A stretch of 64,000 nucleotides of DNA from Duganella aceris (GCF_011090165.1 NZ_JAADJT010000001.1:186001-250000); one strand, 5' to 3'. Positions 53,232 through 63,667 are shown, counted from the first letter of the stretch. Numbers and translations: made by a program. Notes: a model not told the origin generated them from the letters alone.

Positions 53232-55085
53232 ATGTTACCGGCATCACCAGAAAATAAATCGGCAGGATCACGAATTTTGGCACAACTTGTGGCAAAAGTA
53301 TCCGCCTGCCTGATGCTCGTCCTGCCGCTGACGTCCGCGCACGCCGCCGACGCCCTCAAATACGAGGTGCGCATCGACGCCCCCGGCCCGTTGCGCGAGC
53401 TGCTGGAGAAGAACCTGGACCTGGTGCGGTTTCGCGGCAGCGACCGGATCGACCGCGAACAGCTGCAACGGCTGGTGCGGGTGGCGCCGGAACAGATCAA
53501 GACGCTGGTGGCGACCGACGGCTATTACTCGCCGGTGGTCAGCGCGACCTACGACCGCGAGGCCGCCGCGCCGGTGGTGCAGGTCAAGGTGGAACCGGGG
53601 CAGCCGGTGCGCGTGGGCGAGATCGACCTGGTGTTGCAGGGTTTCGCGCCCAATCCCGAGTTGCCGGCCGATCGACAGTTCGACGTCAACGCGCTGAAGA
53701 GCGGCTGGCCGCTGAAAAAAGGCTCGGTGTTCCGCCAGGACGAATGGGAATCGGCCAAGCGCTCGCTGTTGCGGCAAGTGGTGCAGACGCGCTATCCGCG
53801 CGCGCAGCTGACCGACAGCCAGGCCACCGTGGATCCGGAACAGCACCTGGCCAATCTGCGGGTGGCGCTCGACAGCGGTCCGGAGATGCGCTTCGGCGAG
53901 CTGCGCATCGAGGGCCTCAAGCGCTACCCGGCCAGCACCGTGGCCAATCTGAACCAGATCCGTCCCGGCGACTACTACAGCGAAGCGTCGCTGCAATCGT
54001 ACCAATCGCGCCTGCAGGACACCGGCTACTTCGCCAGCGTGGAAGTCAGCGCCGACATGAACGCCGTCCTCACCGAACAGCTGGACGCCGCCACGCTGAC
54101 GCCGGAGCAGAACGCGGCCGCGCCGATGGCGCCGTTGCCGCTGCTGGTGCGCGTGGTCGAGAACAAGCGCAAGAACGTCAGCGCCGGTGTCGGTTACAGT
54201 ACCAACACCGGTAATCGCGCGTCGCTGACCTATGACGATCTGGCGATCTTCGGCCTGCGTTCGAAAAACGCGCTGACGCTGGAAACCAAGAAGCAGACGC
54301 TGAGCAGCAATTTCTACTTCCCGGTCACGGCGGACGGCTATAACGACAGCATCGGCGCGTCGTTCGAGCGCAGCGACATTTCGGGCGAGACCACCAGCGT
54401 CACCAGCGTCGCCGCCAAGCGCGCGTGGGGCACGCCGCTGCTGGAGCGCAGCCTGACGCTGGAGCTGCTGAGCGAAACCAAGACCGTCGCCGGCACGCCG
54501 TCGACCACCAGCAAAAGTCTGCCGCTGACCTATGCCGTCACCTGGCGCAAGCTGGACAACCTGCTGTTCCCGACCAAGGGCTACGCGATCAACGCGCAGC
54601 TGGGCGGCGCGCTGGCGCCGCTGCTGACCGACGAGACCTTCGTGCGCAGCTACCTGCGCGGCGTGATGTATAAGCCGCTCGGTCCCAACTCCAACGCGAT
54701 CTTCCGCGGCGAGGCCGGCGCGCTGGCTTCGCGCGACAAGAACGGTGTGCCGGCCGTGTACCAGTTCCGCGCCGGCGGCGATCAGTCGGTGCGCGGTTAT
54801 GGCTATCAGGAGCTCGGCGTGCAACAGGGCGACGCGGTCACCGGCGGCCGCTATCTGGCCACGGCCAGCGCGGAGTATCAATACTGGTTCAAGCCGGCGT
54901 GGGGAGCGGCGGTGTTCTATGACGCCGGCAACGCGGGCGATTCGTTCAGCGCCTTGCATCCGAAGTCCGGCTACGGCGTCGGCGCACGCTGGAAAAGTCC
55001 CGTGGGGCCGATCAACGTCGATGCCGCCTATGGACACGCGGTTCATAAATATCGTTTGCATTTCTCGCTGGGGTTCACTTTCTGA
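53232..55085 (+). CDS. tamA: TamA-type outer-membrane assembly factor (BamA superfamily)
   Basis: 617 residues from ATG 53232 (GGAG upstream). Signal region to about residue 39, three POTRA domains (about 40-290, e.g. ALKYEVRIDAPGPLRELLE, RFGELRIEGLKRYPAS), then a 16-strand BamA-type barrel with the lock motif in FRAGGDQSVRGYGYQELG and a C-terminal LGFTF. With TamB it forms a bridge that helps insert outer-membrane proteins or move phospholipids. Its TGA overlaps the tamB ATG (TGATG). Confidence 0.95.
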   Translation: MLPASPENKSAGSRILAQLVAKVSACLMLVLPLTSAHAADALKYEVRIDAPGPLRELLEKNLDLVRFRGSDRIDREQLQRLVRVAPEQIKTLVATDGYYSPVVSATYDREAAAPVVQVKVEPGQPVRVGEIDLVLQGFAPNPELPADRQFDVNALKSGWPLKKGSVFRQDEWESAKRSLLRQVVQTRYPRAQLTDSQATVDPEQHLANLRVALDSGPEMRFGELRIEGLKRYPASTVANLNQIRPGDYYSEASLQSYQSRLQDTGYFASVEVSADMNAVLTEQLDAATLTPEQNAAAPMAPLPLLVRVVENKRKNVSAGVGYSTNTGNRASLTYDDLAIFGLRSKNALTLETKKQTLSSNFYFPVTADGYNDSIGASFERSDISGETTSVTSVAAKRAWGTPLLERSLTLELLSETKTVAGTPSTTSKSLPLTYAVTWRKLDNLLFPTKGYAINAQLGGALAPLLTDETFVRSYLRGVMYKPLGPNSNAIFRGEAGALASRDKNGVPAVYQFRAGGDQSVRGYGYQELGVQQGDAVTGGRYLATASAEYQYWFKPAWGAAVFYDAGNAGDSFSALHPKSGYGVGARWKSPVGPINVDAAYGHAVHKYRLHFSLGFTF

Positions 55086-58000
55086 TGGCCGACAATATCG
55101 ATACCCCTCAAGCCGCCGCTGCGCCAACGCCGCGCAGGCGTTGGCCGCGCCGCGTGCTGGTCACGCTGGCGGTGCTGGTCGCGCTGGTGGGCGGCGCGTT
55201 CTGGCTGCTGGGCCGCGAGTCGACCTTGCAGCAGTTGGTGGCGCGCGTGTCCAAGGCCAGCGGCGGGCAGATCGTCGTCACCGGCGTCAGCGGCTCGCTG
55301 TACCATCGCATGCATATCGATAAGCTGGTTTATCGCGGCAAGGATATTCTGGTCACGGCGCAGGGCATCGACATCAACTGGTCGCCGTTGCAGTATTTTT
55401 CGGATGGCTTGACCATCAGCGAGCTGCATGCGGCCAGCTTGACGGTGCTGAGTTCCGGGCCGTCGGAGCCGTCCAGGATGCCGGAATCGCTGGTTTCGCC
55501 GATCAAGCTGTCGGTGTCGTCCGGGCGGTTGGACAAGCTGACGTTGATCAATGATGGCGGTGTCAACATCATCGGGCAGTTGCGCTTCAAGCTCGATGGC
55601 GACAAGCAGCACTGGAGCCTGCGCGACGCGTCGGCGCAGACGGCTTTCGGCGACGTCAAGGCCGAGCTGACCATCGCCGGCGACCGGCCTTTCGCTTTAC
55701 AGGGCAAGGCGTCGCTGGTGCAGACGGCGATTGCGGCCGGCGCGGCGACGAGCGACGCGCGACAGGCCGCGAAAGCCGGCCCTGCGGCGGACCGTGGCGG
55801 CGCGGGCGGCACCCCGGCGGCTGCCGTTGGCGGCGCGCGACTCTCCGCGCAGGTCGGCGGCAATCTGGCGCTGCTGAACCTGAAGGTGCAAGGCGCGGCC
55901 AACGGCGCCAGCGGCGAGGCCGTGGTGGCGCTGGCGCCGTTCGATCCCATCATCCTGCGCAGCATCGACCTGACCGCACGCGATCTCGATCCGGCCGGTT
56001 TCGATCCCGGCATGCCGCAAGCGAAGCTCGGCCTCAAGCTGACCGCCGCCATCGCCAAGGACCAGAAACTGTCCGGCCAGTTCGCGCTGATCAACCAGGG
56101 CAAGGCCGCGCCGCTCGACCAGCAAGGCCTGCCGCTGCAAGCCTTCAGCGGCCGCCTGGACGGCACCCTCACCGCTTCGATCCTGGACAACGTCCTGCTC
56201 GACCTGGGCGCGGCGGGCAAATTCACCGGCGGCGGCAAGGTCCAGCGCAGCGGCCCGGAAGCCGGCATCGACGCCGCCAACTTCAAGCTTCACACCGACC
56301 GCCTCGACCTGAAGGCGATCCACAGCAGCATCAACAAAACCTCGGTCGCCGGCGACATCGCCGTCACCAGCACGCCGAAGCAGCAGGCGCTGACCGCCGC
56401 GCTTGTCGACAAGGGCATGCGCCTCGACGTGCAAGCCACGCTGGCCGACGCGCTGCTGCAACTGCATCAGGCGCGTCTGCAAGCGAAGAAAGGCAGCATC
56501 AGCGCCACCGGCCAGCTTAGCCTGAAGGACAAGCAAGCCTTCAGCGCCAAGCTGCGCGCCGACCATTTCGATCCGTCGGCGTTGGGCACCGGCTATCCGG
56601 TCGCCGACCTGAACGCGGACATCAACGCCGACGGCGTCTTCGCGCCGGCATGGCAGGTCGCGGCGGGCTTCCAGATCAAGGCCAGCAAGTTGTTCGGCCA
56701 GCCGCTGAGCGGCAACGGCAAACTGCGCGCCGACGCGCAGCACATCAGCGGCGTCGATGCGCATCTGACGCTGGCGCAGAACAACATCGACGCCAGCGGC
56801 AACTTCGGCGCGCCGGGCGAGAAGCTGCAATGGAAAGTCGATGCGCGCCAGTTGTCGGCCGTCAGCAGCGATCTGCTGGGCGCGATCTCCGCCAGCGGCG
56901 TGGTCACCGGCACCATGGCGGCGCCCCGCAGCAGCTTCGAGGCGGATGCCAAGGGTCTGGCGCTGGCCTCGGCCAAACGGCCGGCGCCGGATAGCCTGAT
57001 TCATGCCAGCGGCGATGTGGCGATGGTCAAGGGCACGCCTGAGCTGAAAATGAACGGCAGCGTGCAACGCTTCAATCCGGCCGCGTTCGGCGCGGCGCAG
57101 GCGGGTTCCGTCAACGCCAGCTTCACCGCCGATGCGCGCTTGTCGGCGGACTGGCGCGCGGGCTTGAACTTGACGCTGCAACCATCGACGCTGGCCAATG
57201 CGCCGTTGTCCGGTTATGCCAAGCTGTCCACCGCCAGGGGCGATATCACCAGCGCGGATGTCGATCTGCGCCTGGCGGTCAACAGTCTGCAGGCGAAGGG
57301 CAGTTTCGGCAGCGCGCTCGATAAGCTGGAGTGGAAGCTCGATGCGCCGCAACTCGGTGCGCTTGGGCCGCTGTTCGGCGGCGCGTTGCGCGCCAGCGGC
57401 ACCTTGTCCGGCACGGCCGCGCGGCCTGCGGTGGCGCTGACGCTCGACGGGTCGAATGTGCGCCTGCCGGGCCAACAGCAGATCGGCACGATACGCGGCA
57501 GCGCCACGCTCGGCAACACGCTGGCCATGGCCACCGGCGGCTCATCGCTGCGCGGCGCGGTCCCGGGCGCCGGCACCGCCGGCTCCACCGCGGCAGGTAA
57601 CGCGGCGGCGGGCAATACGCCGGCTGGCGCGGCGGCGGCTCGCTCAGGTACGGCTGGCGCGGCGCCAACCGGCAATGCGTTGGCTCGCTCCACGGCGGCG
57701 GCGGGCGCCGGCGCGCGCGGCGCGGCTGGCCGTGGCGCGGCGGCGCGCGACAATGCGGCGGCGACCGCCGACGTGCCGCTGATCAGCGACATCGAGATCA
57801 CGCGCTACGTCTCGCCGGCCATCTCGCTCGACAAGGCGCGGCTGCAAACCAGCGGCACGCGCAGCGCGCACGTGTTGCAGCTCAGCGCCAGCAACCCTGA
57901 CTTCGACGCCGCCCTGCGCGTCAAAGGCAGCTGGGCCGACGACACCTGGACCGGCGCCATCGACACCCTGCAAAACCGTGGCCGCTTCGCCCTCACCCTG

Positions 58001-59821
58001 GCCGCGCCGGCATCACTGAAGCTGACCGCCCCCGACGGCACCGGCGTCGCCGGCCTGGCCAAGCCCGAACAGATCGCGCTCGGCAGCGCCACCATCAACC
58101 TGCCCAAGGGCAGCATCCGCATCGACAGCCTGGAAAAAACCGGCGCCGCCTGGCGCAGCAAAGGCCAGGCCGCCGGCGTCCCGGTCAACTACCTGGCGCA
58201 ACTCTCCGACGCCTGGCGCGACAACGTGCGCAGCAACATGACCATCGCCGCCGAATGGGGCATGAACCTGCAAGCGGCCACCAAGACCTCGCCACCGGTC
58301 CTGGGCGGCATGTTCCACGTCTACCGCGAACAGGGCGACCTCACCATCACCGGCGCCGACCTGCCGCAACCGCTCGGCCTCAACACCCTCGACGCGCGCG
58401 CCGACGTCAACGACGGCACGCTGCGCGTCCAGCTCAACGTCGACGGCACCCGCGTTGGCAAGGTGCGCCTTGACGGCAACGCGCAATTGCACGACGGCCG
58501 CCTCGCCGGCGACAGCACGTTCACGCTGAACGGCAGCGCCAATATGGGCTCGCTGGCCTGGCTGGCGCCATTGGCCGGACAACCGGGGCTGGAAATCGAC
58601 GGCACGCTCAAGCTGGCCGTGGCCGGCAGCGGCACGCTCGCCGCGCCGCAACTGAACGGCGACATCAGCGGCGACAAGCTGGTGGTCAACTGGGTCGACC
58701 AGGGCATCAAGCTGCGCAACGGTCAACTGCAAGCGCGCCTGACCGGCGACCAGCTGCAACTGCAAAAGCTGGCTTTCGACGGCACCCAGGGCCACGCCCA
58801 GGCCGACGGCTGGATGCGCTACGCCGGCAACGAAGCCACCATGCAGCTCAAGCTCACCGCCGACAAGCTGGAAGTGCTGTCGCGTCCCGACCGCATCCTC
58901 GTCATCAGCGGCCAGACCTCGCTGACGCGCGACGCCAAACGCTTCGCGCTGGAAGGCAAATTCCGCGCCGACCGCGCCAACATCGAACTGGCCGGCGTCG
59001 ATACGCCGACGCTCAGCGACGACGTGATCATCATCGGCAAGGGCGCGCCGCAGGCCAAGGCGGCGCAGGGCATGCCGCTGAACGTGGACGTCGAGGCCGA
59101 CCTGGGCGACGACTTCAAACTCCAGGGCAAGGGACTGGAGGCGCAGCTGGCCGGCTCGCTGCGCATCCGCATCGCCGACCGCCGTCCGCCGCGCATCAAC
59201 GGCAGCATCCGCGTCTCCAACGGCACTTATGCGGCGTACGGACAGAAGCTGGACATCGAACGCGGCGTGATCAACTTCACCGGCGCCTACGACAACCCCG
59301 GCCTGAACATCCTCGCGGTGCGGCGCCGGCCGGAAGGCGAAGCGCTCAGCGAGACCAACGTCGAAGCGGGCGTGGAAGTGCGCGGCACGGCGCTGGCGCC
59401 ATCGGCCAAGCTGGTGTCGACGCCGGCGGTGTCGGACAGCGACAAGCTGGCGTGGCTGGTGCTGGGCCATGGCATCGACAACGCGGCCGGCAACGACATG
59501 GCGCTGCTCGGCACCGCCGCCGGCGCGCTGTTCGGCGGTGGCGGCGGCAAGGGCAAGCTGGCCAGCGCGCTGGGTGTGGATGAACTGGGCGTGGGACAGG
59601 CGGCCGGCAGCACCGCCGGTTCGGCCACCGGCCTGGCCAACACCGTGGTCACGGTGGGCAAGCGGATTTCGTCGCGCGCCTACCTGAGCTTCGAGCAGGG
59701 CGCCGGCACCGCCACCAGCCTGGTCAAGCTCAAATACAAGCTGAACCCGCGCATCACGCTGCAATTCCAGACCGGCACCAACAACGCGCTGGACGTGCTG
59801 TACACCTGGGCGTTCGATTAA
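55085..59821 (+). CDS. tamB: TamB translocation and assembly module protein
   Basis: 1578 residues. N-terminal inner-membrane anchor (about 19-42), long beta-taco region of repeated amphipathic strands, and a C-terminal DUF490 domain ending in LDVLYTWAFD. The DUF490 signature ISNGTYAAYGQKLDIERGVI-type segment lies near 1380. Two low-complexity Ala/Gly-rich inserts, about 218-256 and 817-895, are not typical of the family and may be flexible loops. It spans the periplasm as a lipid or protein conduit. Translationally coupled to tamA. Confidence 0.94.
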   Translation: MADNIDTPQAAAAPTPRRRWPRRVLVTLAVLVALVGGAFWLLGRESTLQQLVARVSKASGGQIVVTGVSGSLYHRMHIDKLVYRGKDILVTAQGIDINWSPLQYFSDGLTISELHAASLTVLSSGPSEPSRMPESLVSPIKLSVSSGRLDKLTLINDGGVNIIGQLRFKLDGDKQHWSLRDASAQTAFGDVKAELTIAGDRPFALQGKASLVQTAIAAGAATSDARQAAKAGPAADRGGAGGTPAAAVGGARLSAQVGGNLALLNLKVQGAANGASGEAVVALAPFDPIILRSIDLTARDLDPAGFDPGMPQAKLGLKLTAAIAKDQKLSGQFALINQGKAAPLDQQGLPLQAFSGRLDGTLTASILDNVLLDLGAAGKFTGGGKVQRSGPEAGIDAANFKLHTDRLDLKAIHSSINKTSVAGDIAVTSTPKQQALTAALVDKGMRLDVQATLADALLQLHQARLQAKKGSISATGQLSLKDKQAFSAKLRADHFDPSALGTGYPVADLNADINADGVFAPAWQVAAGFQIKASKLFGQPLSGNGKLRADAQHISGVDAHLTLAQNNIDASGNFGAPGEKLQWKVDARQLSAVSSDLLGAISASGVVTGTMAAPRSSFEADAKGLALASAKRPAPDSLIHASGDVAMVKGTPELKMNGSVQRFNPAAFGAAQAGSVNASFTADARLSADWRAGLNLTLQPSTLANAPLSGYAKLSTARGDITSADVDLRLAVNSLQAKGSFGSALDKLEWKLDAPQLGALGPLFGGALRASGTLSGTAARPAVALTLDGSNVRLPGQQQIGTIRGSATLGNTLAMATGGSSLRGAVPGAGTAGSTAAGNAAAGNTPAGAAAARSGTAGAAPTGNALARSTAAAGAGARGAAGRGAAARDNAAATADVPLISDIEITRYVSPAISLDKARLQTSGTRSAHVLQLSASNPDFDAALRVKGSWADDTWTGAIDTLQNRGRFALTLAAPASLKLTAPDGTGVAGLAKPEQIALGSATINLPKGSIRIDSLEKTGAAWRSKGQAAGVPVNYLAQLSDAWRDNVRSNMTIAAEWGMNLQAATKTSPPVLGGMFHVYREQGDLTITGADLPQPLGLNTLDARADVNDGTLRVQLNVDGTRVGKVRLDGNAQLHDGRLAGDSTFTLNGSANMGSLAWLAPLAGQPGLEIDGTLKLAVAGSGTLAAPQLNGDISGDKLVVNWVDQGIKLRNGQLQARLTGDQLQLQKLAFDGTQGHAQADGWMRYAGNEATMQLKLTADKLEVLSRPDRILVISGQTSLTRDAKRFALEGKFRADRANIELAGVDTPTLSDDVIIIGKGAPQAKAAQGMPLNVDVEADLGDDFKLQGKGLEAQLAGSLRIRIADRRPPRINGSIRVSNGTYAAYGQKLDIERGVINFTGAYDNPGLNILAVRRRPEGEALSETNVEAGVEVRGTALAPSAKLVSTPAVSDSDKLAWLVLGHGIDNAAGNDMALLGTAAGALFGGGGGKGKLASALGVDELGVGQAAGSTAGSATGLANTVVTVGKRISSRAYLSFEQGAGTATSLVKLKYKLNPRITLQFQTGTNNALDVLYTWAFD

Positions 59822-59925
59822 CTGGGATTGTGGTCCGGTACCGGATCGTCCTGCGGCACAGGATGCGGGGCGTCCGGCGGCGAGGGGTCGTCGACCGGCT
59901 GAGGGTCTGGGGCGCGGTGGCTCAT
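59818..59925 (-). CDS. 35-residue Pro/Asp-rich microprotein downstream of the S9 peptidase
   Basis: ATG 59925, TAA 59818, overlapping the tamB end by four bases. The product begins MSHRAPDPQPVDDPS and ends DPVPDHNPS, nearly all Pro and Asp with a few His. GGAG in the last peptidase codons lies 7 bases upstream, and the gene starts four bases after the peptidase stop, a sign of coupled translation. It is acidic and probably unstructured. No family recognised. Confidence 0.55.
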   Translation of the reverse strand: MSHRAPDPQPVDDPSPPDAPHPVPQDDPVPDHNPS

Positions 59926-59929
59926 GGCG

Positions 59930-62404
59930 TCACTCCGGTAAAGGGCTTACGATCATTGTAGCGTTCTTGACGTATTTATCCAGCCAGGCATTGGTCTCAT
60001 ACAGCATGTGCAGTATCGATTCGCGCGCGCGGTAGGCATGCGATTCGTTCGGCAGCATCACCAGCCGCGCCGTGCCGCCCAGCCCCTTGATCGCCTGGAA
60101 CATGCGCTCGCTCTGCAATGGGAAGGTACCCGAGTTGCTGTCCTGCTCACCGTGGATCAGCAGCATCGCGTCCTTGATCTTGTCGGCGTTATTAAACGGC
60201 GACATCGCCTGATACACCGCCTGCGCCTCCCAGAACTGCCGCTCCTCCGACTGGAAGCCGAACGGCGTCAGGGTGCGGTTGTAGGCGCCGCTGCGCGCAA
60301 TCCCGGCGCGGAACAAGCGCGTGTGCGCCAGCAGATTGCCGGTCATGAAGGCGCCGTAGGAATGGCCGCCGATGGCGATCCGCTCGCGGTCCGCCACGCC
60401 GCGCCGCACCACCTCGTCCACCGCCGCTTCGGCGTCGGCCACCAGCTGCGGCAGATAGCTGTCGTTGGGTTCATCCTCGCCGCTGCCGACAATCGGAAAC
60501 GACGGATTGTCCAGCACCGCGTAGCCCATCGCCAGGAACGCCGCCGGCCCCCAATAACTGACCGAATTGAACCGGTACGGCGAGCCGGTGGTCTGGCTGG
60601 CCGCGTTGGCCGACTTGAACTCCTGCGGGTAAGCCCACATCAGCAACGGCAGGCGTCCGTCGCGCGCCGGGTCGTAGCCCGGCGGCAGCATCAGCGTCGC
60701 CGTCAGCTCGACGCCGTCGTTGCGCGGATAGCGGATCTGCTCCTTGTGCACATCCTTCAGCTGCGGCGTCGGATGCGGGTAATCGGTCAACGCGCGCAGC
60801 TGTTCGCCGCTCGGCCGCGTCAGATCGCGGAGATAATAATTCGGCCGCTCGGTCGGCGATTCGCGCGTGGTCAGCAGCAGCGTGCCGTCGTCGTTCAGCA
60901 CCGCCGCCACGTTTTCGAAATACGGCGCCTCGCTCTGGAACAGGCGTTCCTTCTGCCTGGTGGTCAGGCTCAAACGGTCGATGAACGGACGGTCGCCTTC
61001 CGGCGTGGCGCCGGCGCCGTCGAGCAGTATCGTGGTGCCGGGGCCGATCAGCAGGCGCGGGAAGCCGGTGGCGTCGGCGCGCATCACCGGCGAGCCGGGA
61101 CTGCTGTAGCGGTCTTCGTACGAACCGGCGTAGATCAGCTCCGGCGGCGTGGACAGATGGCCCGGCGCGATCATCCACTGCTTGTAGTCGCGCGTCTTGT
61201 GCCAGCGCTCGTTGATCAGCGCGACATCCTCCCTGCCCCACGCGATGCCGGCATAGCGCATCGTCAAGCGCGCCAGCACCAGCGGCGGTTCCGCGAACGG
61301 CGCCGCGTGCAGGTAGACCAGGTCGCGTATGCCGTCCGGCACCGCGCGCGCCGGATCGCCGCCGTCCTGCGCCTCGGTCCAGACCAGGCTGGCCGGCGCG
61401 TCGGCGCGCCACGACACATGGCGCACCCCGTCCGACACCGCGTCGTTCCCCGGCGGCAGGCCCTCCTCCAGCGGCAGCGTCGCCACCGTGTGCAGCAGTT
61501 CGCCATCGAGATCGCGCACATCGACCCGCTCGCCGAAACTGGACGCCGGCACGATGTACGAATACGGCCGCGTGATGCTTTGCGCCAGCAGGTACTCGCC
61601 GCCCGGCGCCACCGAGGTGCGCGAGAACTGGTCCGGCGCGCCGATCGGCCGCGCCTTGCCGTGCAGGTCCAGCAGCACCATCTGCACCGTGACGTAGTAT
61701 TCGAACAGGCGCGCGTCGTCCTCGTTCTTCAACAGATCCTGATAGGTGCGCAACTGGCGCACGCCGCCAGGCTCGCTGTCCTGCTGGATCGGCCCGGACG
61801 GAATCCCGCTCGATACCGGCGGCTTGCCGATGCCGGCCGGCCGCCAGTGCACCAGCAGCCCGCTGCTGTCCGGCAGCCAGTTGAAGCCGCGCGTCAGCAC
61901 CGCCGACAATGGCTGCGCCGACAGCTTGGACGCCTTGCGCTCCGCGATATCGACCAGCCACAATTCCACGCCGCCGCGCTCGCCGTTGAAGGCCATGTGG
62001 GTGAACGCCAGGTGGCGCTGGTCCGGCGACCACGCCAGGTCCGACAGGCGCAGGTTGCGCGGCAGTCCGCGCAGACGGATCTCCTTGCGCGTGGCGATCT
62101 CCATCAAACTCAGATCGGTGCCGAAGGAAAAACGGGAAGAAGAACAGGTGCGTGGATTGATGCGCAGACCGGCCAGCTTGAGCTCCGGTTGCGCCACTTC
62201 GGCGATGCCGGGCAGCGGCGGCGTTTGCACCACGGCGACTAGGTCGCGTTGCGGGCTGAGGCTCAAGGCCGGCGCGCGCGGCGCGTCGACGATGGCTTGC
62301 AGCGCGGCGGGCGGCAGACGGTATCCGTCCTCTTGCGCGCCGGTCTGCGGCGAGGCGGCCATCAGGCCAAGATTCAGAGGCAGCATCGATAACGGTTTGT
62401 TCAT
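59930..62404 (-). CDS. S9-family prolyl oligopeptidase-like peptidase (glutamyl endopeptidase type)
   Basis: 824 residues, AAAGGA before ATG. A signal-like N-terminus (cut near TGAQED), a seven-blade beta-propeller (about 60-560) and an alpha/beta hydrolase domain with S in GGHSYGAFM, D in HGEQDSNSGTF and H in NESHAYRARE. The sequence resembles the S9D glutamyl endopeptidase group. It probably degrades peptides in the periplasm; specificity not certain. Followed by a coupled microprotein. Confidence 0.9.
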   Translation of the reverse strand: MNKPLSMLPLNLGLMAASPQTGAQEDGYRLPPAALQAIVDAPRAPALSLSPQRDLVAVVQTPPLPGIAEVAQPELKLAGLRINPRTCSSSRFSFGTDLSLMEIATRKEIRLRGLPRNLRLSDLAWSPDQRHLAFTHMAFNGERGGVELWLVDIAERKASKLSAQPLSAVLTRGFNWLPDSSGLLVHWRPAGIGKPPVSSGIPSGPIQQDSEPGGVRQLRTYQDLLKNEDDARLFEYYVTVQMVLLDLHGKARPIGAPDQFSRTSVAPGGEYLLAQSITRPYSYIVPASSFGERVDVRDLDGELLHTVATLPLEEGLPPGNDAVSDGVRHVSWRADAPASLVWTEAQDGGDPARAVPDGIRDLVYLHAAPFAEPPLVLARLTMRYAGIAWGREDVALINERWHKTRDYKQWMIAPGHLSTPPELIYAGSYEDRYSSPGSPVMRADATGFPRLLIGPGTTILLDGAGATPEGDRPFIDRLSLTTRQKERLFQSEAPYFENVAAVLNDDGTLLLTTRESPTERPNYYLRDLTRPSGEQLRALTDYPHPTPQLKDVHKEQIRYPRNDGVELTATLMLPPGYDPARDGRLPLLMWAYPQEFKSANAASQTTGSPYRFNSVSYWGPAAFLAMGYAVLDNPSFPIVGSGEDEPNDSYLPQLVADAEAAVDEVVRRGVADRERIAIGGHSYGAFMTGNLLAHTRLFRAGIARSGAYNRTLTPFGFQSEERQFWEAQAVYQAMSPFNNADKIKDAMLLIHGEQDSNSGTFPLQSERMFQAIKGLGGTARLVMLPNESHAYRARESILHMLYETNAWLDKYVKNATMIVSPLPE

Positions 62405-62558
62405 GGAGATCCTTTCGGTCCAGAAGTCGGTCCAGAAGCGGGCTGCTGCGGTTCAGTTTGCTTATGCTATCGCTGATTGTCAATCAGCGGCGCTTATTCC
62501 GTGACATTGTGTAACGGCGTACAATCGCTGTTCTTTGAATCGAGCCTCTGGACAGATT

Positions 62559-63092
62559 ATGGAAATGACCACCCTCACACTGCTGTTGCTGGTGCCGCTG
62601 GCGGTGTGGCGTATCTACTCGCGCCTGAAGCGCATGATGACCCGCACCAAGTCCGAGCTATGGCACCACTACGCCACCGCCGCCGTCACCATCGGCGTGC
62701 TGCTGCTGCTGCTGGTGAAACTGCTGGGTAACTGGCCGGCGTTCGGCGCACTGTTGGCAGGCGCCGTGGCCGGCGTGCTGCTCGGCCATCGCAACATGAA
62801 GCTGACGCGCCTGGAGAACAAGCCGGACGGTTTCTTCTACACGCCCAACCGCAACCTCGGCCTGCTGGTGGTGATGCTGTTCATCAGCCGCCTGATCTAC
62901 CGCCTGTTCGAGGCTTACCTGCACATGCACAACCAGATTCCGCTGGACCCGGACTTCGTCGGCAATCCGGTGTCGTCGGTGCTGTTTGGCCTGCTGCTGG
63001 GTTTCTACGGCGTCTACTCGTCGCTGCTGATCCAATGGCGCCGCACGCAAAAGCCGGTGCCGCGCCCGATCGACATCTTCGATATAAAATAA
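62559..63092 (+). CDS. Membrane protein, possibly CcdC/DUF1453-like
   Basis: 177 residues from ATG 62559. Four hydrophobic helices (about 4-20, 44-62, 68-84, 105-125 and a last near 150-165). The spacing and the loop LENKPDGFFYTPNRNLG resemble the DUF1453 (CcdC) group, but this is a weak match. Function unknown. Followed by the small winged-helix-like gene. Confidence 0.72.
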   Translation: MEMTTLTLLLLVPLAVWRIYSRLKRMMTRTKSELWHHYATAAVTIGVLLLLLVKLLGNWPAFGALLAGAVAGVLLGHRNMKLTRLENKPDGFFYTPNRNLGLLVVMLFISRLIYRLFEAYLHMHNQIPLDPDFVGNPVSSVLFGLLLGFYGVYSSLLIQWRRTQKPVPRPIDIFDIK

Positions 63093-63145
63093 AGCGTGTT
63101 TGATGGTATGCTTGGTATTTCCGCAAGGCAACCAAATGCGTCGAT

Positions 63146-63667
63146 ATGAATACGTCCATTTACGACAAGACCGCTAAAGGCAGGGAGGAGATCGCGACCC
63201 GCAAGTATCAGCTTGCGACGCGGTTGCGCACGCTGCTGGTCCTGGTGGACGGCCACAAGCCGGAGGAGGAACTGCTGCGCAACGTGGCGGGACTGGGCTT
63301 GACGGCGAACGCCGTGCAGGAGCTGCTGGCGCAGGAATTGATCGTGTTGACCACCAGTTACGCCGTGCTGCCGGAAGCGGCGGCACCGGTCCCGCCAGCC
63401 GCGCCGGCGGCGGAAATCAGCGGCCTTCCGACCGCGTCGCAAGTCCAGCAATTCCAGCAGGTTTATGATTTCTACAACAAGACCATCAAGAGCACCATGG
63501 GCTTGCGCGGCTTCACCCTGCAATTGAAGGTGGAAAAAGCCGGCACCGTCGACGACCTGCGCCAGCTGCGCGATCCGTATCTGGAGGCGGTGCAGAAGGC
63601 CAAGGGCCGCGACACCGCGCTGCAACTCGCCCAGCAGCTGGATCAGCTGCTGGGCGGCGCCGCTTAA
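63146..63667 (+). CDS. Hypothetical protein with winged-helix-like N-terminus
   Basis: 173 residues. The first 70 residues (MNTSIYDKTAKGREEIATRK ... LLRNVAGLGL) look like a winged helix domain, then an Ala/Pro linker, then a second helical region after residue 100. Family not recognised; may be a small regulator. Converges with the SMC-like gene; stops overlap by four bases. Confidence 0.7.
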   Translation: MNTSIYDKTAKGREEIATRKYQLATRLRTLLVLVDGHKPEEELLRNVAGLGLTANAVQELLAQELIVLTTSYAVLPEAAAPVPPAAPAAEISGLPTASQVQQFQQVYDFYNKTIKSTMGLRGFTLQLKVEKAGTVDDLRQLRDPYLEAVQKAKGRDTALQLAQQLDQLLGGAA

